Origin: Neoroseomonas oryzicola
Lineage (GTDB): Bacteria > Pseudomonadota > Alphaproteobacteria > Acetobacterales > Acetobacteraceae
Length of the DNA: 49,071 nucleotides
Direction of reading: 5' to 3'
Assembly: GCF_012163135.1 (NCBI RefSeq)
Contig: NZ_JAAVUP010000016.1
Coordinates: 1-49,071, forward strand
Shown here piece after piece: positions 33,805-42,068 of the stretch; position 1 is the first letter of the stretch; every line of letters starts with the position of its first letter. The notes below the pieces were generated by a model. That model saw only the letters and a program-made list of their open reading frames with translations, did not search any database and was not told where the DNA came from. Made by a program: the position numbers and the translations under genes.

Positions 33805-36117
33805 ATGCGCAGCCCGGGCACACGCGCGGCCATCCTCGCGCTCCCGCTCGCCATGCTGCTGCCGGCGCCGCTGCCGGCGCAGCCGATGCAACCGCCGATC
33901 GCCGGCGTCGACGCCACCGCCGCCGAGCCCATGGACCCGCCGGGGCGCGTCGGGCGCATCGCCCGCCTGACCGGCCAGGTTTCCTACCGCCTGCCAGGCG
34001 AGGAGCAGTGGCGCCCGGCCGCGCGGAACCTGCCCATCACAGAAGGCAACGCCATCTATGCCGCTCCCGGCGGCCGTGCGCTGCTGGAAGTCGGCCAGAG
34101 CCGCATCGCGCTCGAGGGCGGTTCAGACCTGCAGATGGCGGCACTCGACGACACGGCGCTGGCGGCGACGTTGGCGCGCGGCGCCGCCTACGTGACCTTG
34201 TCGGGCCTCGCCCCAGGCGAGGCTGCGCAGATCGTGACCCCCCAGGCCGGCGTCACCATGCCGGTCCAGGGCCGCTACCTCTTCGAGGTTCCGGAGAACG
34301 GCCCCTCCCGCGTCGCCGTGCTGGAAGGCGAGGCCCTGCTCGCCACCAGCGGCGGCGAGATGCGGCTGACCTCGGGCCAGGCCGCCATCTTGGCCGAGGG
34401 CGCGCCCCCGCGCATCGAGCATGCCGGCCCGGGCTCGCCCCTGGTGGCCTGGGCCGATGGCGTGCTGCCGCAGCCCCGCTACGCCGTTCCGGCGGCTGCC
34501 GCCGGCATGACGGGCATCGGCGAGCTCGCCGCCTATGGCACCTGGGCGCCGAGCCCCGAATACGGCCAGGTCTGGTATCCCAATGTCGGCGCCACCTGGG
34601 CGCCCTATCGCGACGGCTACTGGGAATGGGTCGAGCCCTGGGGCTGGACCTGGATCGACGCGCAGCCTTGGGGTTATGCGCCGTCGCATTATGGCCGCTG
34701 GGTCCAGGTCGGCCCGCGCTGGGCCTGGGCGCCGGTCGTCGTGGTCGCCGTCGGCGCGTCGATGCCGCGCCCGGTCTGGGCGCCCGCAAATGTGCGCTTC
34801 TTCGGCGGCGGATACCGCAGTCCCGGCTACGCGCCGGTCGCCTGGGTGCCGCTCGCCCCGCGCGAGGCCTATTACCCCTGGTATCGCGCCTCGCCCCGCT
34901 ACGTGGAGCGAATGAACGGCCGCTACGTCCCCGACGTTCGCCAGGTGACGAATGCCTGGATGCAGGACCGCGACGGGCGCCGCGGCGAGACGATCGACCA
35001 GTTCCGCAACCGGCGCTACGCGACCCTCGTCCCGGCCGAGGCGATGCAGCGCTCCCGCCCCGTGCGCCAGGAGATGGCGCGCGTCCGGCAGGAGGATTGG
35101 CGTCGCATCGGCGCCTTGCAGGAAGGCGCCCCGCGCCCCGGTCCGGGAACGCCGGGGATGACGCCGACCGCCGCCGAGCGGCTCGGCATCGCGCCGGACG
35201 CGCTGCGTCGCGGCCCTGTGCGCCAGGGCCCGCCCGCCGAGCCCCACGCGGCGCTGCGGGAACGCCTGCCCGAGGGGATGCGCGGACGGCCCGAGCCTCG
35301 CCCCTCGGCCGACCGCCGCCCGGATGCGCCGCCCGCCGGAAGGCCGGCCGGCCGCGCGGACGTCCCGGCGCCGCCGCGCGACGCAACACCGCCGCGTGCG
35401 GGGGCCGCACCCGCACCGGGCGGCCCGCGCCCACCCATGGACGAGGCACAACGCCAGGCCGTCGAGCAGCAACGCCGACTGATGGAGGATCAGCAGCGCC
35501 GCGCTGCCGACCGGCCGGGCCGCGTCGTGCAGGAGCAGCAACGCGCGCCGGCCCCGCCGCCCCGCCCGAGCGACGAACGCCAAGGCGCCCGCCCTGAAGG
35601 CGCGGACCAGCAGCGTCGGGCCGCCGAGCAACAGCAGCGTCAGGGCATCGAGCAACAACGCCGTGCATCGGAGGACCAGCAACGCCGCGCCGCCGAACAG
35701 CAGCAACGTCAGGCCCTCGAGCAACAACGCCGCGCGTCGGAAGACCAGCAGCGTCGCGCCGCCGAACAACAGCAACGCCAGGCCGTCGAGCAACAACGCC
35801 GCGCATCTGAGGACCAGCAACGCCGCGCCGCCGAACAGCAGCAACGTCAGGCCATCGAGCAACAACGCCGCGCATCGGAGGACCAGCAGCGCCGCGCCGC
35901 CGAACAGCAGCAACGTCAGGCCATCGAGCAACAACGCCGCGCGTCGGAAGACCAGCAGCGCCGCGCGGTGGAACAGCAACAGCGCCAGGCGATCGAACAG
36001 CAGCGCCGCGCCGCGGAACAGCAGCAGCGCCAGGCCGCGGAGCAACAGCAGCGACGTGCCGCCGAACAACAGCAACGCCAGGCCGACCAGCGGCGGAACC
36101 AGCGGCGCGAGGATTGA
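33805..36117 (+). CDS. FecR-domain / DUF6600-like secreted protein with repeat-rich tail
   Basis: The 770-residue protein has a signal peptide (ILALPLAMLLPAPLPAQ). A FecR-like domain (about 50-210) follows, starting GRVGRIARLTGQVSYRLPG. Then a Trp/Tyr/Pro-rich DUF6600-type block (about 245-370) has YGTWAPSPEYGQVWYPN and GYWEWVEPWGWTWIDAQPWG. After a Pro/Arg-rich linker the last 170 residues are an extremely charged Gln/Arg/Glu coiled-coil region built on the 23-residue unit RASEDQQRRAAEQQQRQA plus XEQQR. The function is unknown; an envelope-associated structural role is possible. AGGAG lies nine bases upstream of the ATG. Confidence 0.82.
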   Translation: MRSPGTRAAILALPLAMLLPAPLPAQPMQPPIAGVDATAAEPMDPPGRVGRIARLTGQVSYRLPGEEQWRPAARNLPITEGNAIYAAPGGRALLEVGQSRIALEGGSDLQMAALDDTALAATLARGAAYVTLSGLAPGEAAQIVTPQAGVTMPVQGRYLFEVPENGPSRVAVLEGEALLATSGGEMRLTSGQAAILAEGAPPRIEHAGPGSPLVAWADGVLPQPRYAVPAAAAGMTGIGELAAYGTWAPSPEYGQVWYPNVGATWAPYRDGYWEWVEPWGWTWIDAQPWGYAPSHYGRWVQVGPRWAWAPVVVVAVGASMPRPVWAPANVRFFGGGYRSPGYAPVAWVPLAPREAYYPWYRASPRYVERMNGRYVPDVRQVTNAWMQDRDGRRGETIDQFRNRRYATLVPAEAMQRSRPVRQEMARVRQEDWRRIGALQEGAPRPGPGTPGMTPTAAERLGIAPDALRRGPVRQGPPAEPHAALRERLPEGMRGRPEPRPSADRRPDAPPAGRPAGRADVPAPPRDATPPRAGAAPAPGGPRPPMDEAQRQAVEQQRRLMEDQQRRAADRPGRVVQEQQRAPAPPPRPSDERQGARPEGADQQRRAAEQQQRQGIEQQRRASEDQQRRAAEQQQRQALEQQRRASEDQQRRAAEQQQRQAVEQQRRASEDQQRRAAEQQQRQAIEQQRRASEDQQRRAAEQQQRQAIEQQRRASEDQQRRAVEQQQRQAIEQQRRAAEQQQRQAAEQQQRRAAEQQQRQADQRRNQRRED
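35662..36006 (+). repeat. 69-bp in-frame tandem repeat
   Basis: Five consecutive 69-bp units start at 35662, 35731, 35800, 35869 and 35938. Each encodes the 23 residues RASEDQQRRAAEQQQRQA then XEQQR, with only X and synonymous codons changing (Leu, Val, Ile). Shorter degenerate units flank both sides. The unit length is divisible by three, so copy-number change keeps the frame and would alter coiled-coil length. Confidence 0.9.
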
Positions 36118-36177
36118 TCTGCAGAGGCCCGCCTGTCGGAGCGGCCCGCAGGGGCCGCCCCGGCATGGCGGTGCCGA

Positions 36178-37803
36178 TCAGCCCATCGAGATCGGCGTCA
36201 GGTCCTGGAACCAGGACTGCGCCTGCACGAAGCCTTTCACCCGCTGGTGCATCGCGCGCGGATTCATGTCGTGCGCGACGAACAGGAACAGCGCGTCGTC
36301 CACCACCTTGTCGTGCAGCTGCTTCAGCAGGGCGTCCTGCGCGGTCTGGTCGAAGGTCTCGTAGACCTGGTTGATGATCGCGTCATAGGCCGGATCGTTC
36401 AGGTAGCCCCAGTTGTTCGCCGCCGGCGGCGTCAGGTCCGACTTCAACAGCCGCACCAGCGCCGTGAAGGGATCGAGCGCGGTGTAGGATACGTTGATCG
36501 CATCGCAGCCGCGCGACGACGGCGCGCCCGCGCCTTCCCGCCAGGTGCCGAGCAGCGAGTTCCAGTCGAACACCTCGAAGGTCACCTCGATGCCGACCTC
36601 CTTCAGCATCTGCTGCAGCGCCTCGTTCATCGCCAGCACCTGCATCTGCCCCGAACCGGAGGAGGAGATGGCGACCTTGGTGCGCAGCGGTGTGCGCGGG
36701 GTGATGCCGGCCTCGGCCAGCAGGCGCCGCGCGCCGGCCTGGTCGTAGGTCAGGCGCGGGCTGCGCACCGGGTTCCACGGCCCGCCGACGGGCACGAGGC
36801 CACCGCCCTCGAGCATGGTGCCCGCCAGCATCTCCTTCATGCCGGTGCGGTCGATCGCGAGGTTCGCCGCGCGGCGCACCCGCACGTCCCGCCAGGGCGA
36901 GCCTTCCTTGAGGTTGAGGTGCCAGGTCCAGTTGTGGCCGTACTGGTTGGTGACGATGTTGAACCCGGCCTGGCGCAGCGACGGGATGGCATCGGGCGGC
37001 GGCGCCTCGACGAAGTCGACCTGGTTGGACCGCAGCGCGGCGACGCGGGTGTTCGCCTCGGGCAGCGGCAGCAGCGTGACGCGCGCGACCTTCGGGATGC
37101 GCCGCGCCTCCCAATAGTCGGGATTGCGGGCGAGGACGGCGCGCTCGCGGATGCTGAAGGTCTCGAGCTTGAAGGGCCCGGTGCCGATCGCCTGGGTCAG
37201 GAACCTGTCGTTGTCGCGCCCGGCGGCTTCCCAGGCACCGCGATGGGTGATGCCGACCCAGGTCGCGCCATAGGGAACCAGGCTGTCGACCGTGCGGGTC
37301 TCGACGATGAAGGTGTTCTCGCCCTCGGCGTACCAGTTCACGAGCGTCGGCATGCGCCCGCGCACCTGGGCGGATCCGCGCGGGTCGAATTCGGGGGCGT
37401 CGTTCTTGAAGGCGCGGTTGTAGGAAAAGACGATGTCCTCGGCCGTCATCACTTTTCCGTCATGGAACTTCACGCCCTCGCGAAGGGTGAAGATCCAGCG
37501 CTTCGGATTGGCCGGATCGACCCGCCAGGCGGTGGCGAGGCCCGGGCGCAGCGGCGCCGGACGGTCGCTCATCGACAGGTCCCACTGGACCAGCTGGTCG
37601 TAGATGGTGATGCCCATGAAGCGGTGCCCCTCGGCGCCCTGGTCGGGCATGCCGTTGGACAGCGGCACGGCGGAGGCCGTCATGCCGACGCGGAGGTTGC
37701 CCGCGGGCGCCTGCGCCTGCGCGAGGTCGTAGGGCAGCGCCGCGGCCATGCCGAGGGCCGCGCCACCGCCCAGGAGGCGCCGGCGGCTGAAGGTCGGATG
37801 CAT
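36178..37803 (-). CDS. Family-5 extracellular solute-binding protein, Tat-type signal
   Basis: The 541-residue receptor starts at ATG 37803 (a TTG immediately upstream is an alternative), with GGAG nearby. Its signal SRRRLLGGGAALGMAAALP is a good twin-arginine signal. Mature motifs are LRVGMTASAVPLSNGMPDQG, RFMGITIYDQLVQWDLSM, WIFTLREGVKFHDGKVMTAEDIVFSYNRAF, GTGPFKLETF and VDFVEAPPPDAIPSLRQAGF. It is a paralogue of the receptor at 25739. No permease or ATPase is adjacent. Its upstream region has nested inverted repeats (37887-37931). Confidence 0.9.
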   Translation of the reverse strand: MHPTFSRRRLLGGGAALGMAAALPYDLAQAQAPAGNLRVGMTASAVPLSNGMPDQGAEGHRFMGITIYDQLVQWDLSMSDRPAPLRPGLATAWRVDPANPKRWIFTLREGVKFHDGKVMTAEDIVFSYNRAFKNDAPEFDPRGSAQVRGRMPTLVNWYAEGENTFIVETRTVDSLVPYGATWVGITHRGAWEAAGRDNDRFLTQAIGTGPFKLETFSIRERAVLARNPDYWEARRIPKVARVTLLPLPEANTRVAALRSNQVDFVEAPPPDAIPSLRQAGFNIVTNQYGHNWTWHLNLKEGSPWRDVRVRRAANLAIDRTGMKEMLAGTMLEGGGLVPVGGPWNPVRSPRLTYDQAGARRLLAEAGITPRTPLRTKVAISSSGSGQMQVLAMNEALQQMLKEVGIEVTFEVFDWNSLLGTWREGAGAPSSRGCDAINVSYTALDPFTALVRLLKSDLTPPAANNWGYLNDPAYDAIINQVYETFDQTAQDALLKQLHDKVVDDALFLFVAHDMNPRAMHQRVKGFVQAQSWFQDLTPISMG

Positions 37804-37886
37804 CAATGTCTCCGCTGCATCGGGTTGCTGCAGGGCACCATAGGCGCTCCTGCCCAGTCCGTGCGCAGCCAGGCCGACAAAGGCGT

Positions 37887-37931
37887 CAGATTAGGCGAAA
37901 AATCTGCGATCTGCCCGCCTAAAAGGCAGAT
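37887..37931 (-). promoter_or_regulatory. Nested, mutually exclusive inverted repeats upstream of the Tat-exported receptor
   Basis: Three overlapping pairings are possible: CAGATT/AATCTG (37887-37892 with 37901-37906), ATCTGCC/GGCAGAT (37909-37915 with 37925-37931), and TTAGGCG/CGCCTAA (37891-37897 with 37916-37922). The third pairs segments that lie largely in the two loops. The stretch is AT-richer than the surrounding genes. It could be an operator array or an mRNA switch of the receptor gene at 37803. Confidence 0.45.
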
Positions 37932-37941
37932 GTGCGGCAAC

Positions 37942-37970
37942 AAAAAAGCCGCCCGGCATTGCCGGACGGC
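37942..37970 (-). terminator. Rho-independent terminator of the XRE regulator gene
   Basis: On the minus strand, GCCGTCCGGC-AAT-GCCGGGCGGC is followed by TTTTTTG (plus-strand positions 37970 down to 37942). The stem is 10 bp with one G-U pair. It lies 30 bp beyond the stop at 38000. The T6 tract makes this a canonical intrinsic terminator. Confidence 0.88.
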
Positions 37971-37999
37971 CTGTCACGCCGGGCGCTGTCCGCCCTGGT

Positions 38000-38449
38000 T
38001 CAGTCGTCGCGGTCGCGCTGCGCGGCCTGGGACTGGGCGGCCAGGGCGCGGGCCATCTGGCTCAGCGCCTCCTGGTGCTTGTCGTTGTCGATCAGCGCGA
38101 AGTTCCGCGCGAGTTCGAGGAACATGCGCTGCCGCGGGGAGACGGGCTGCGCCTCCGATCCCGGCCCAAGTCCCTCGAAGAAATAGGAAATCGGCACGTC
38201 CAGCACGGTCGCGATCTCGAACAGCCGGCCGGCCGAGATCCGGTTCAGCCCGCGTTCGTATTTGTGCGCCTGCTGGTAGGTCACACCGATCATGCGCGCG
38301 AGCTGCTGTTGGGACAGCCCGAGCGTCGTCCTCCGCTCACGGATCCGCGCGCCGACGTGATGATCCACCAGGCTCGCGCGCTGGGTGGAGCTGTCATCGT
38401 CGTGCGCCGCGTCGGCCGCGGGCGTCTGGGATGAAATGGGCAGGTTCAT
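38000..38449 (-). CDS. XRE-family helix-turn-helix transcriptional regulator
   Basis: The 149-residue protein has a disordered N-terminus (1-30) and a classical HTH_3 domain (33-88) with IRERRTTLGLSQQQLARMIGV and YQQAHKYERGLNRISAGRLFEIATVLDVPI. It ends in a short helical tail (ALSQMARALAAQSQAAQ) after SPRQRMFLELARNFALID. It is a typical small alphaproteobacterial regulator that is often found alone. It has its own terminator (37942-37970), and an inverted repeat in front of it (38515-38530) may be an autoregulatory site. The PHA repressor gene begins upstream. Confidence 0.88.
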   Translation of the reverse strand: MNLPISSQTPAADAAHDDDSSTQRASLVDHHVGARIRERRTTLGLSQQQLARMIGVTYQQAHKYERGLNRISAGRLFEIATVLDVPISYFFEGLGPGSEAQPVSPRQRMFLELARNFALIDNDKHQEALSQMARALAAQSQAAQRDRDD

Positions 38450-38514
38450 GACACCGCCTTCGAGGCTACACCGCAGCCATGCAGCAGGAAACTGGAATTT
38501 CTACTTATGCGAGC

Positions 38515-38530
38515 ATCACGGTCACGTGAT
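38515..38530. promoter_or_regulatory. Inverted repeat upstream of the XRE gene
   Basis: ATCACG-GTCA-CGTGAT is a 6-bp inverted repeat with a 4-bp spacer in the 97-bp gap 38450-38546. It lies within an AT-richer promoter-like region (CTACTTATGC). It is a plausible operator for the XRE protein, although no consensus is known for this regulator. Confidence 0.4.
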
Positions 38531-38546
38531 CTCACATGCAACAAGC

Positions 38547-39161
38547 CTAATCCTTCGACCGCGCGCCGCGCAACTTCGCAAGTTCCAGGCGCAGCGCCTC
38601 GATCTCGGCCCGCATCGCCTCGACCTCCCCGGCCGGCGCGGGCGCCCCGTCCTCCCGGCGGCCGAAGGGAGCGAACAGGCTCATGGCGCGCTCCATCATC
38701 GCCATGTTCTGCTTCCCGAGTTCCTCGAGGTTCCCGAAATTCGGCGGGAAGGGCATGAAGCCGCCCATGGTCTGCTCCATCGTGCGGCGCATCTGGTCCT
38801 GCTGCCGGCCGAAGGAGGACATGGCGAATTCGAGGTAGCGCGGCACCAGCCCCTGCAGGTTGTCGCCGTAATAGCCGATCAGCTGCCGCAGGAAGGCCGT
38901 GGGCAGCAGGTTCTGCCCGACCTTGCTCTCTTCCTCGACAATGATCTGCGTGAGCACGGAGCGCGTGATGTCGTCCCCGGTCTTCGCGTCGTAGACCACG
39001 AAATCCCTGCCGTCGCGGACCATCTTCGCGAGATCGTCCAGGGTGACGTAGGAGGATGCCTCGGTGTTGTAGAGGCGCCGGTTCGCGTACTTCTTCACCA
39101 CCACCGGCGGGGTCGTCGCCTCGCCCGCCTGCCCACCGGTCGTCGCCGTGCTGCCCGCCAT
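38547..39161 (-). CDS. phaR: Polyhydroxyalkanoate synthesis repressor PhaR
   Basis: The 204-residue protein matches PhaR. The N-terminal PHB_acc_N domain starts VVVKKYANRRLYNTEASSYVTLDDLAKMV (20-48), with DGRDFVVYDAKTGDDITRSVLTQIIVEEE. The PHB_acc region LLPTAFLRQLIGYYGDNLQ follows, then a helical C-terminus ending EIEALRLELAKLRGA. It binds PHA/PHB and DNA, so it represses phasin and synthesis genes until granules form. The ATG at 39161 has GGAGAACC before it; a TTG further upstream is less likely. It is divergent from the PHA-synthase-like operon. Confidence 0.92.
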   Translation of the reverse strand: MAGSTATTGGQAGEATTPPVVVKKYANRRLYNTEASSYVTLDDLAKMVRDGRDFVVYDAKTGDDITRSVLTQIIVEEESKVGQNLLPTAFLRQLIGYYGDNLQGLVPRYLEFAMSSFGRQQDQMRRTMEQTMGGFMPFPPNFGNLEELGKQNMAMMERAMSLFAPFGRREDGAPAPAGEVEAMRAEIEALRLELAKLRGARSKD

Positions 39162-39293
39162 GGGTTCTCCGTTCTCCGAACCGTCCCTCAATGCGACAGC
39201 CTAGCACGCTCCTTGCGGTGCAGCGAAAGGCGCAATCCGCACGTTCCGTCGCCGCCCCGCGCAATGTATGGTCCGGCCCGGCGAGGAGCCCCG

Positions 39294-39689
39294 ATGGAAC
39301 GGCCTGAGGATCTCGACAGCCTCGCGGAGGACTGGATCGCGCTGTGGCAGAGCGAGATCGCCGGATTGGCGGCCGATCCCGAACTGGCCGAGCAATGGGC
39401 CGCCTGGGCAGCGCTCGGCGCGGCATGGATGCGCGCGGCCACCGCCATGGCGCCACGCTACCCCGGTGGCGGGCATGACGGCCCCGCTCCGCCGCCGCGG
39501 CCCGCGCCCGCTGCCGCTCCATCTGGGGCTGGCGGGCATGCGGGCGCTGGCCGCAACGAGCAGCCTGCCCGGGACGCCATGGCTGAACGCCTGGCGGAAC
39601 TCGAGCGCCGCCTGGCCGATCTCGAAGGCGGGCCAGGCGGAACGCGACCGGATCCTGGCCGCCCTCGCCGCCGCCGGCCACGCTCATGA
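39294..39689 (+). CDS. Small coiled-coil protein overlapping the PHA-synthase-like gene
   Basis: The 131-residue product begins MERPEDLDSLAEDWIALWQSEI. It has a helical Ala/Trp-rich N-terminal half (to about 65), a Pro/Ala/Gly linker and a short leucine-heptad segment AMAERLAELERRLADLEGG (about 94-112) with a basic C-terminus. The ATG at 39294 has GAGGAG upstream. Size and position suggest a PhaE-like or phasin-like partner of the downstream hydrolase, but there is no named family. The last 215 bp overlap the next gene in another frame; there, GC3 is about 69% in this frame versus about 91% in the hydrolase frame. Confidence 0.6.
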   Translation: MERPEDLDSLAEDWIALWQSEIAGLAADPELAEQWAAWAALGAAWMRAATAMAPRYPGGGHDGPAPPPRPAPAAAPSGAGGHAGAGRNEQPARDAMAERLAELERRLADLEGGPGGTRPDPGRPRRRRPRS

Positions 39690-40719
39690 GGCCTTCGGCA
39701 CCGCCGTCCTGAACCGGCTGGCGCGGGCCGACCGCGCCATGATCGGCGGGCTTGCCGCCTATCGCCGCCATCCCTGGCAGCGCCATATGGCCGACCCGCC
39801 GGCGATCTGGACCGAGGGCGGATCCCGGCTGCTCGACTTCGGCGGCGATGGTCCCACGGTGCTCTTCGTCCCATCCCTGGTGAACCGCGCCTATGTGCTC
39901 GACCTGACGCCGCGGCGGTCGCTGATGCGCTGGCTGCCCGGCCAGGGCTTCCGCACCCTGCTGCTCGACTGGGGCTGGCCGGGCGAAGCGGAGCGCACCT
40001 TCACCCTGACCGACTACGTCGCTGGACGCCTCGAACGCGCACTGATGGCAGCACCCGGGCCGGTGGTGCTCGCGGGCTACTGCATGGGCGGGCTGCTCGC
40101 CCTCGCCGCGGCGCTGCGCCGGCCGGACCGGGTGCGCGCGCTCGCGCTGCTCGCCACGCCCTGGGACTTCCACGCAGGCCCCGACGGGCCGCGCCGCGCG
40201 CGCACCGCCGCCGCGCTGCTGCCGGGGCTCGAGACCATGATGGCGCCGACCGAGGCGCTGCCGGTCGATGCCATCCAGTCGCTCTTCGCGCTGCTCGATC
40301 CCTTCGGCATCGCGCAGAAGTTCCGCGCCTTCGCGCGGCTCGACCCGCGATCGGAACGCGCCGAGCTCTTCGTCGCGCTCGAGGACTGGCTGAACGACGG
40401 CATTCCGCTCCCCGCCCCCGTCGCGCGGCAATGCCTCGCCGGCTGGTACGGACGCAACGAGCCGGGGCGGCTCGCCTGGCACGTCGCGGGCCAGGTGGTG
40501 GACCCCGCCGGCTGGGACGGCCCCGCCTTCGCCGGCATCCCCCACCGCGACCGCATCGTCCCGCCGGAATCCGCGCTCGCCGCCGCGCTGCGCTTGCGCG
40601 ACGTCAAGACCCACCTCGCACCGGCGGGGCACATCAGCATGGTCGCCGGCGGCGGCGCCGAGACCGCGCTGTGGCAACCCTTCCGCGCGTGGCTCGACAC
40701 CGTTGCCACACCGGCCTGA
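39475..40719 (+). CDS. Alpha/beta hydrolase resembling PHA synthase (PhaC-like)
   Basis: The 414-residue protein has a PHA-synthase-type nucleophile box GYCMGG (Cys203 instead of the lipase Ser), a likely acid in HRDRIVPP (Asp359) and His386 in APAGHISM. It begins MTAPLRRRGPRPLPLHLGL and has WREGG/YGG-type PHA-like blocks before the box. It is shorter than class I PhaC (about 590 residues) and close to class III plus an N-terminal extension. It lies between phaR and phaA, which supports a role in polyester synthesis or turnover. The start at 39475 creates a 215-bp overlap with the upstream coiled-coil gene; later starts (39538, 39739) would lose conserved N-terminal sequence. Confidence 0.75.
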   Translation: MTAPLRRRGPRPLPLHLGLAGMRALAATSSLPGTPWLNAWRNSSAAWPISKAGQAERDRILAALAAAGHAHEAFGTAVLNRLARADRAMIGGLAAYRRHPWQRHMADPPAIWTEGGSRLLDFGGDGPTVLFVPSLVNRAYVLDLTPRRSLMRWLPGQGFRTLLLDWGWPGEAERTFTLTDYVAGRLERALMAAPGPVVLAGYCMGGLLALAAALRRPDRVRALALLATPWDFHAGPDGPRRARTAAALLPGLETMMAPTEALPVDAIQSLFALLDPFGIAQKFRAFARLDPRSERAELFVALEDWLNDGIPLPAPVARQCLAGWYGRNEPGRLAWHVAGQVVDPAGWDGPAFAGIPHRDRIVPPESALAAALRLRDVKTHLAPAGHISMVAGGGAETALWQPFRAWLDTVATPA

Positions 40720-40775
40720 AGCGCAGCCCCGCCCCGCGCAGCCCATGCTTGTTCCACGCCCGCCCCGAGCGCATG

Positions 40776-40786
40776 CTGCACCGCAA
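40776..40786 (+). promoter_or_regulatory. Candidate PhaR-like site upstream of phaA
   Basis: CTGC-ACC-GCAA differs in one base from the CTGC-N3/4-GCAG pattern reported for PhaR sites in related alphaproteobacteria. It lies within GCATGCTGCACCGCAATGC, 27 bp before the phaA start. This is a suggestion only. Confidence 0.3.
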
Positions 40787-40812
40787 TGCCCCCGAAGGGA
40801 GAAAAGCCAGTC

Positions 40813-41985
<1,173 letters not shown>

Positions 41986-41994
41986 AGCCTGGAA

Positions 41995-42048
41995 CCGGAG
42001 GGGCGCCGCCCCTCCGGACCTTCCCGCCAAAGGCCGAAAGGCCTTTGG
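41995..42048 (-). repeat. Palindromic repeat family A, copy 4
   Basis: In reverse orientation: CCGGAGGGGC-GCC-GCCCCTCCGG (41995-42017), spacer, CCAAAGGCC-GAAA-GGCCTTTGG (42027-42048). It lies between the convergent phaA and ODP-type genes and begins 10 bp after the phaA stop. The GAAA loop closed by C-G would be a stable GNRA tetraloop in RNA on the plus strand. Confidence 0.82.
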
Positions 42049-42068
42049 AAACCGTCACGGGGCGCTGG

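Noticed and set aside
35662..36006. Regular repeats considered as a CRISPR array
   Set aside because: The 69-bp units are contiguous without unique spacers and encode an in-frame amino-acid repeat.
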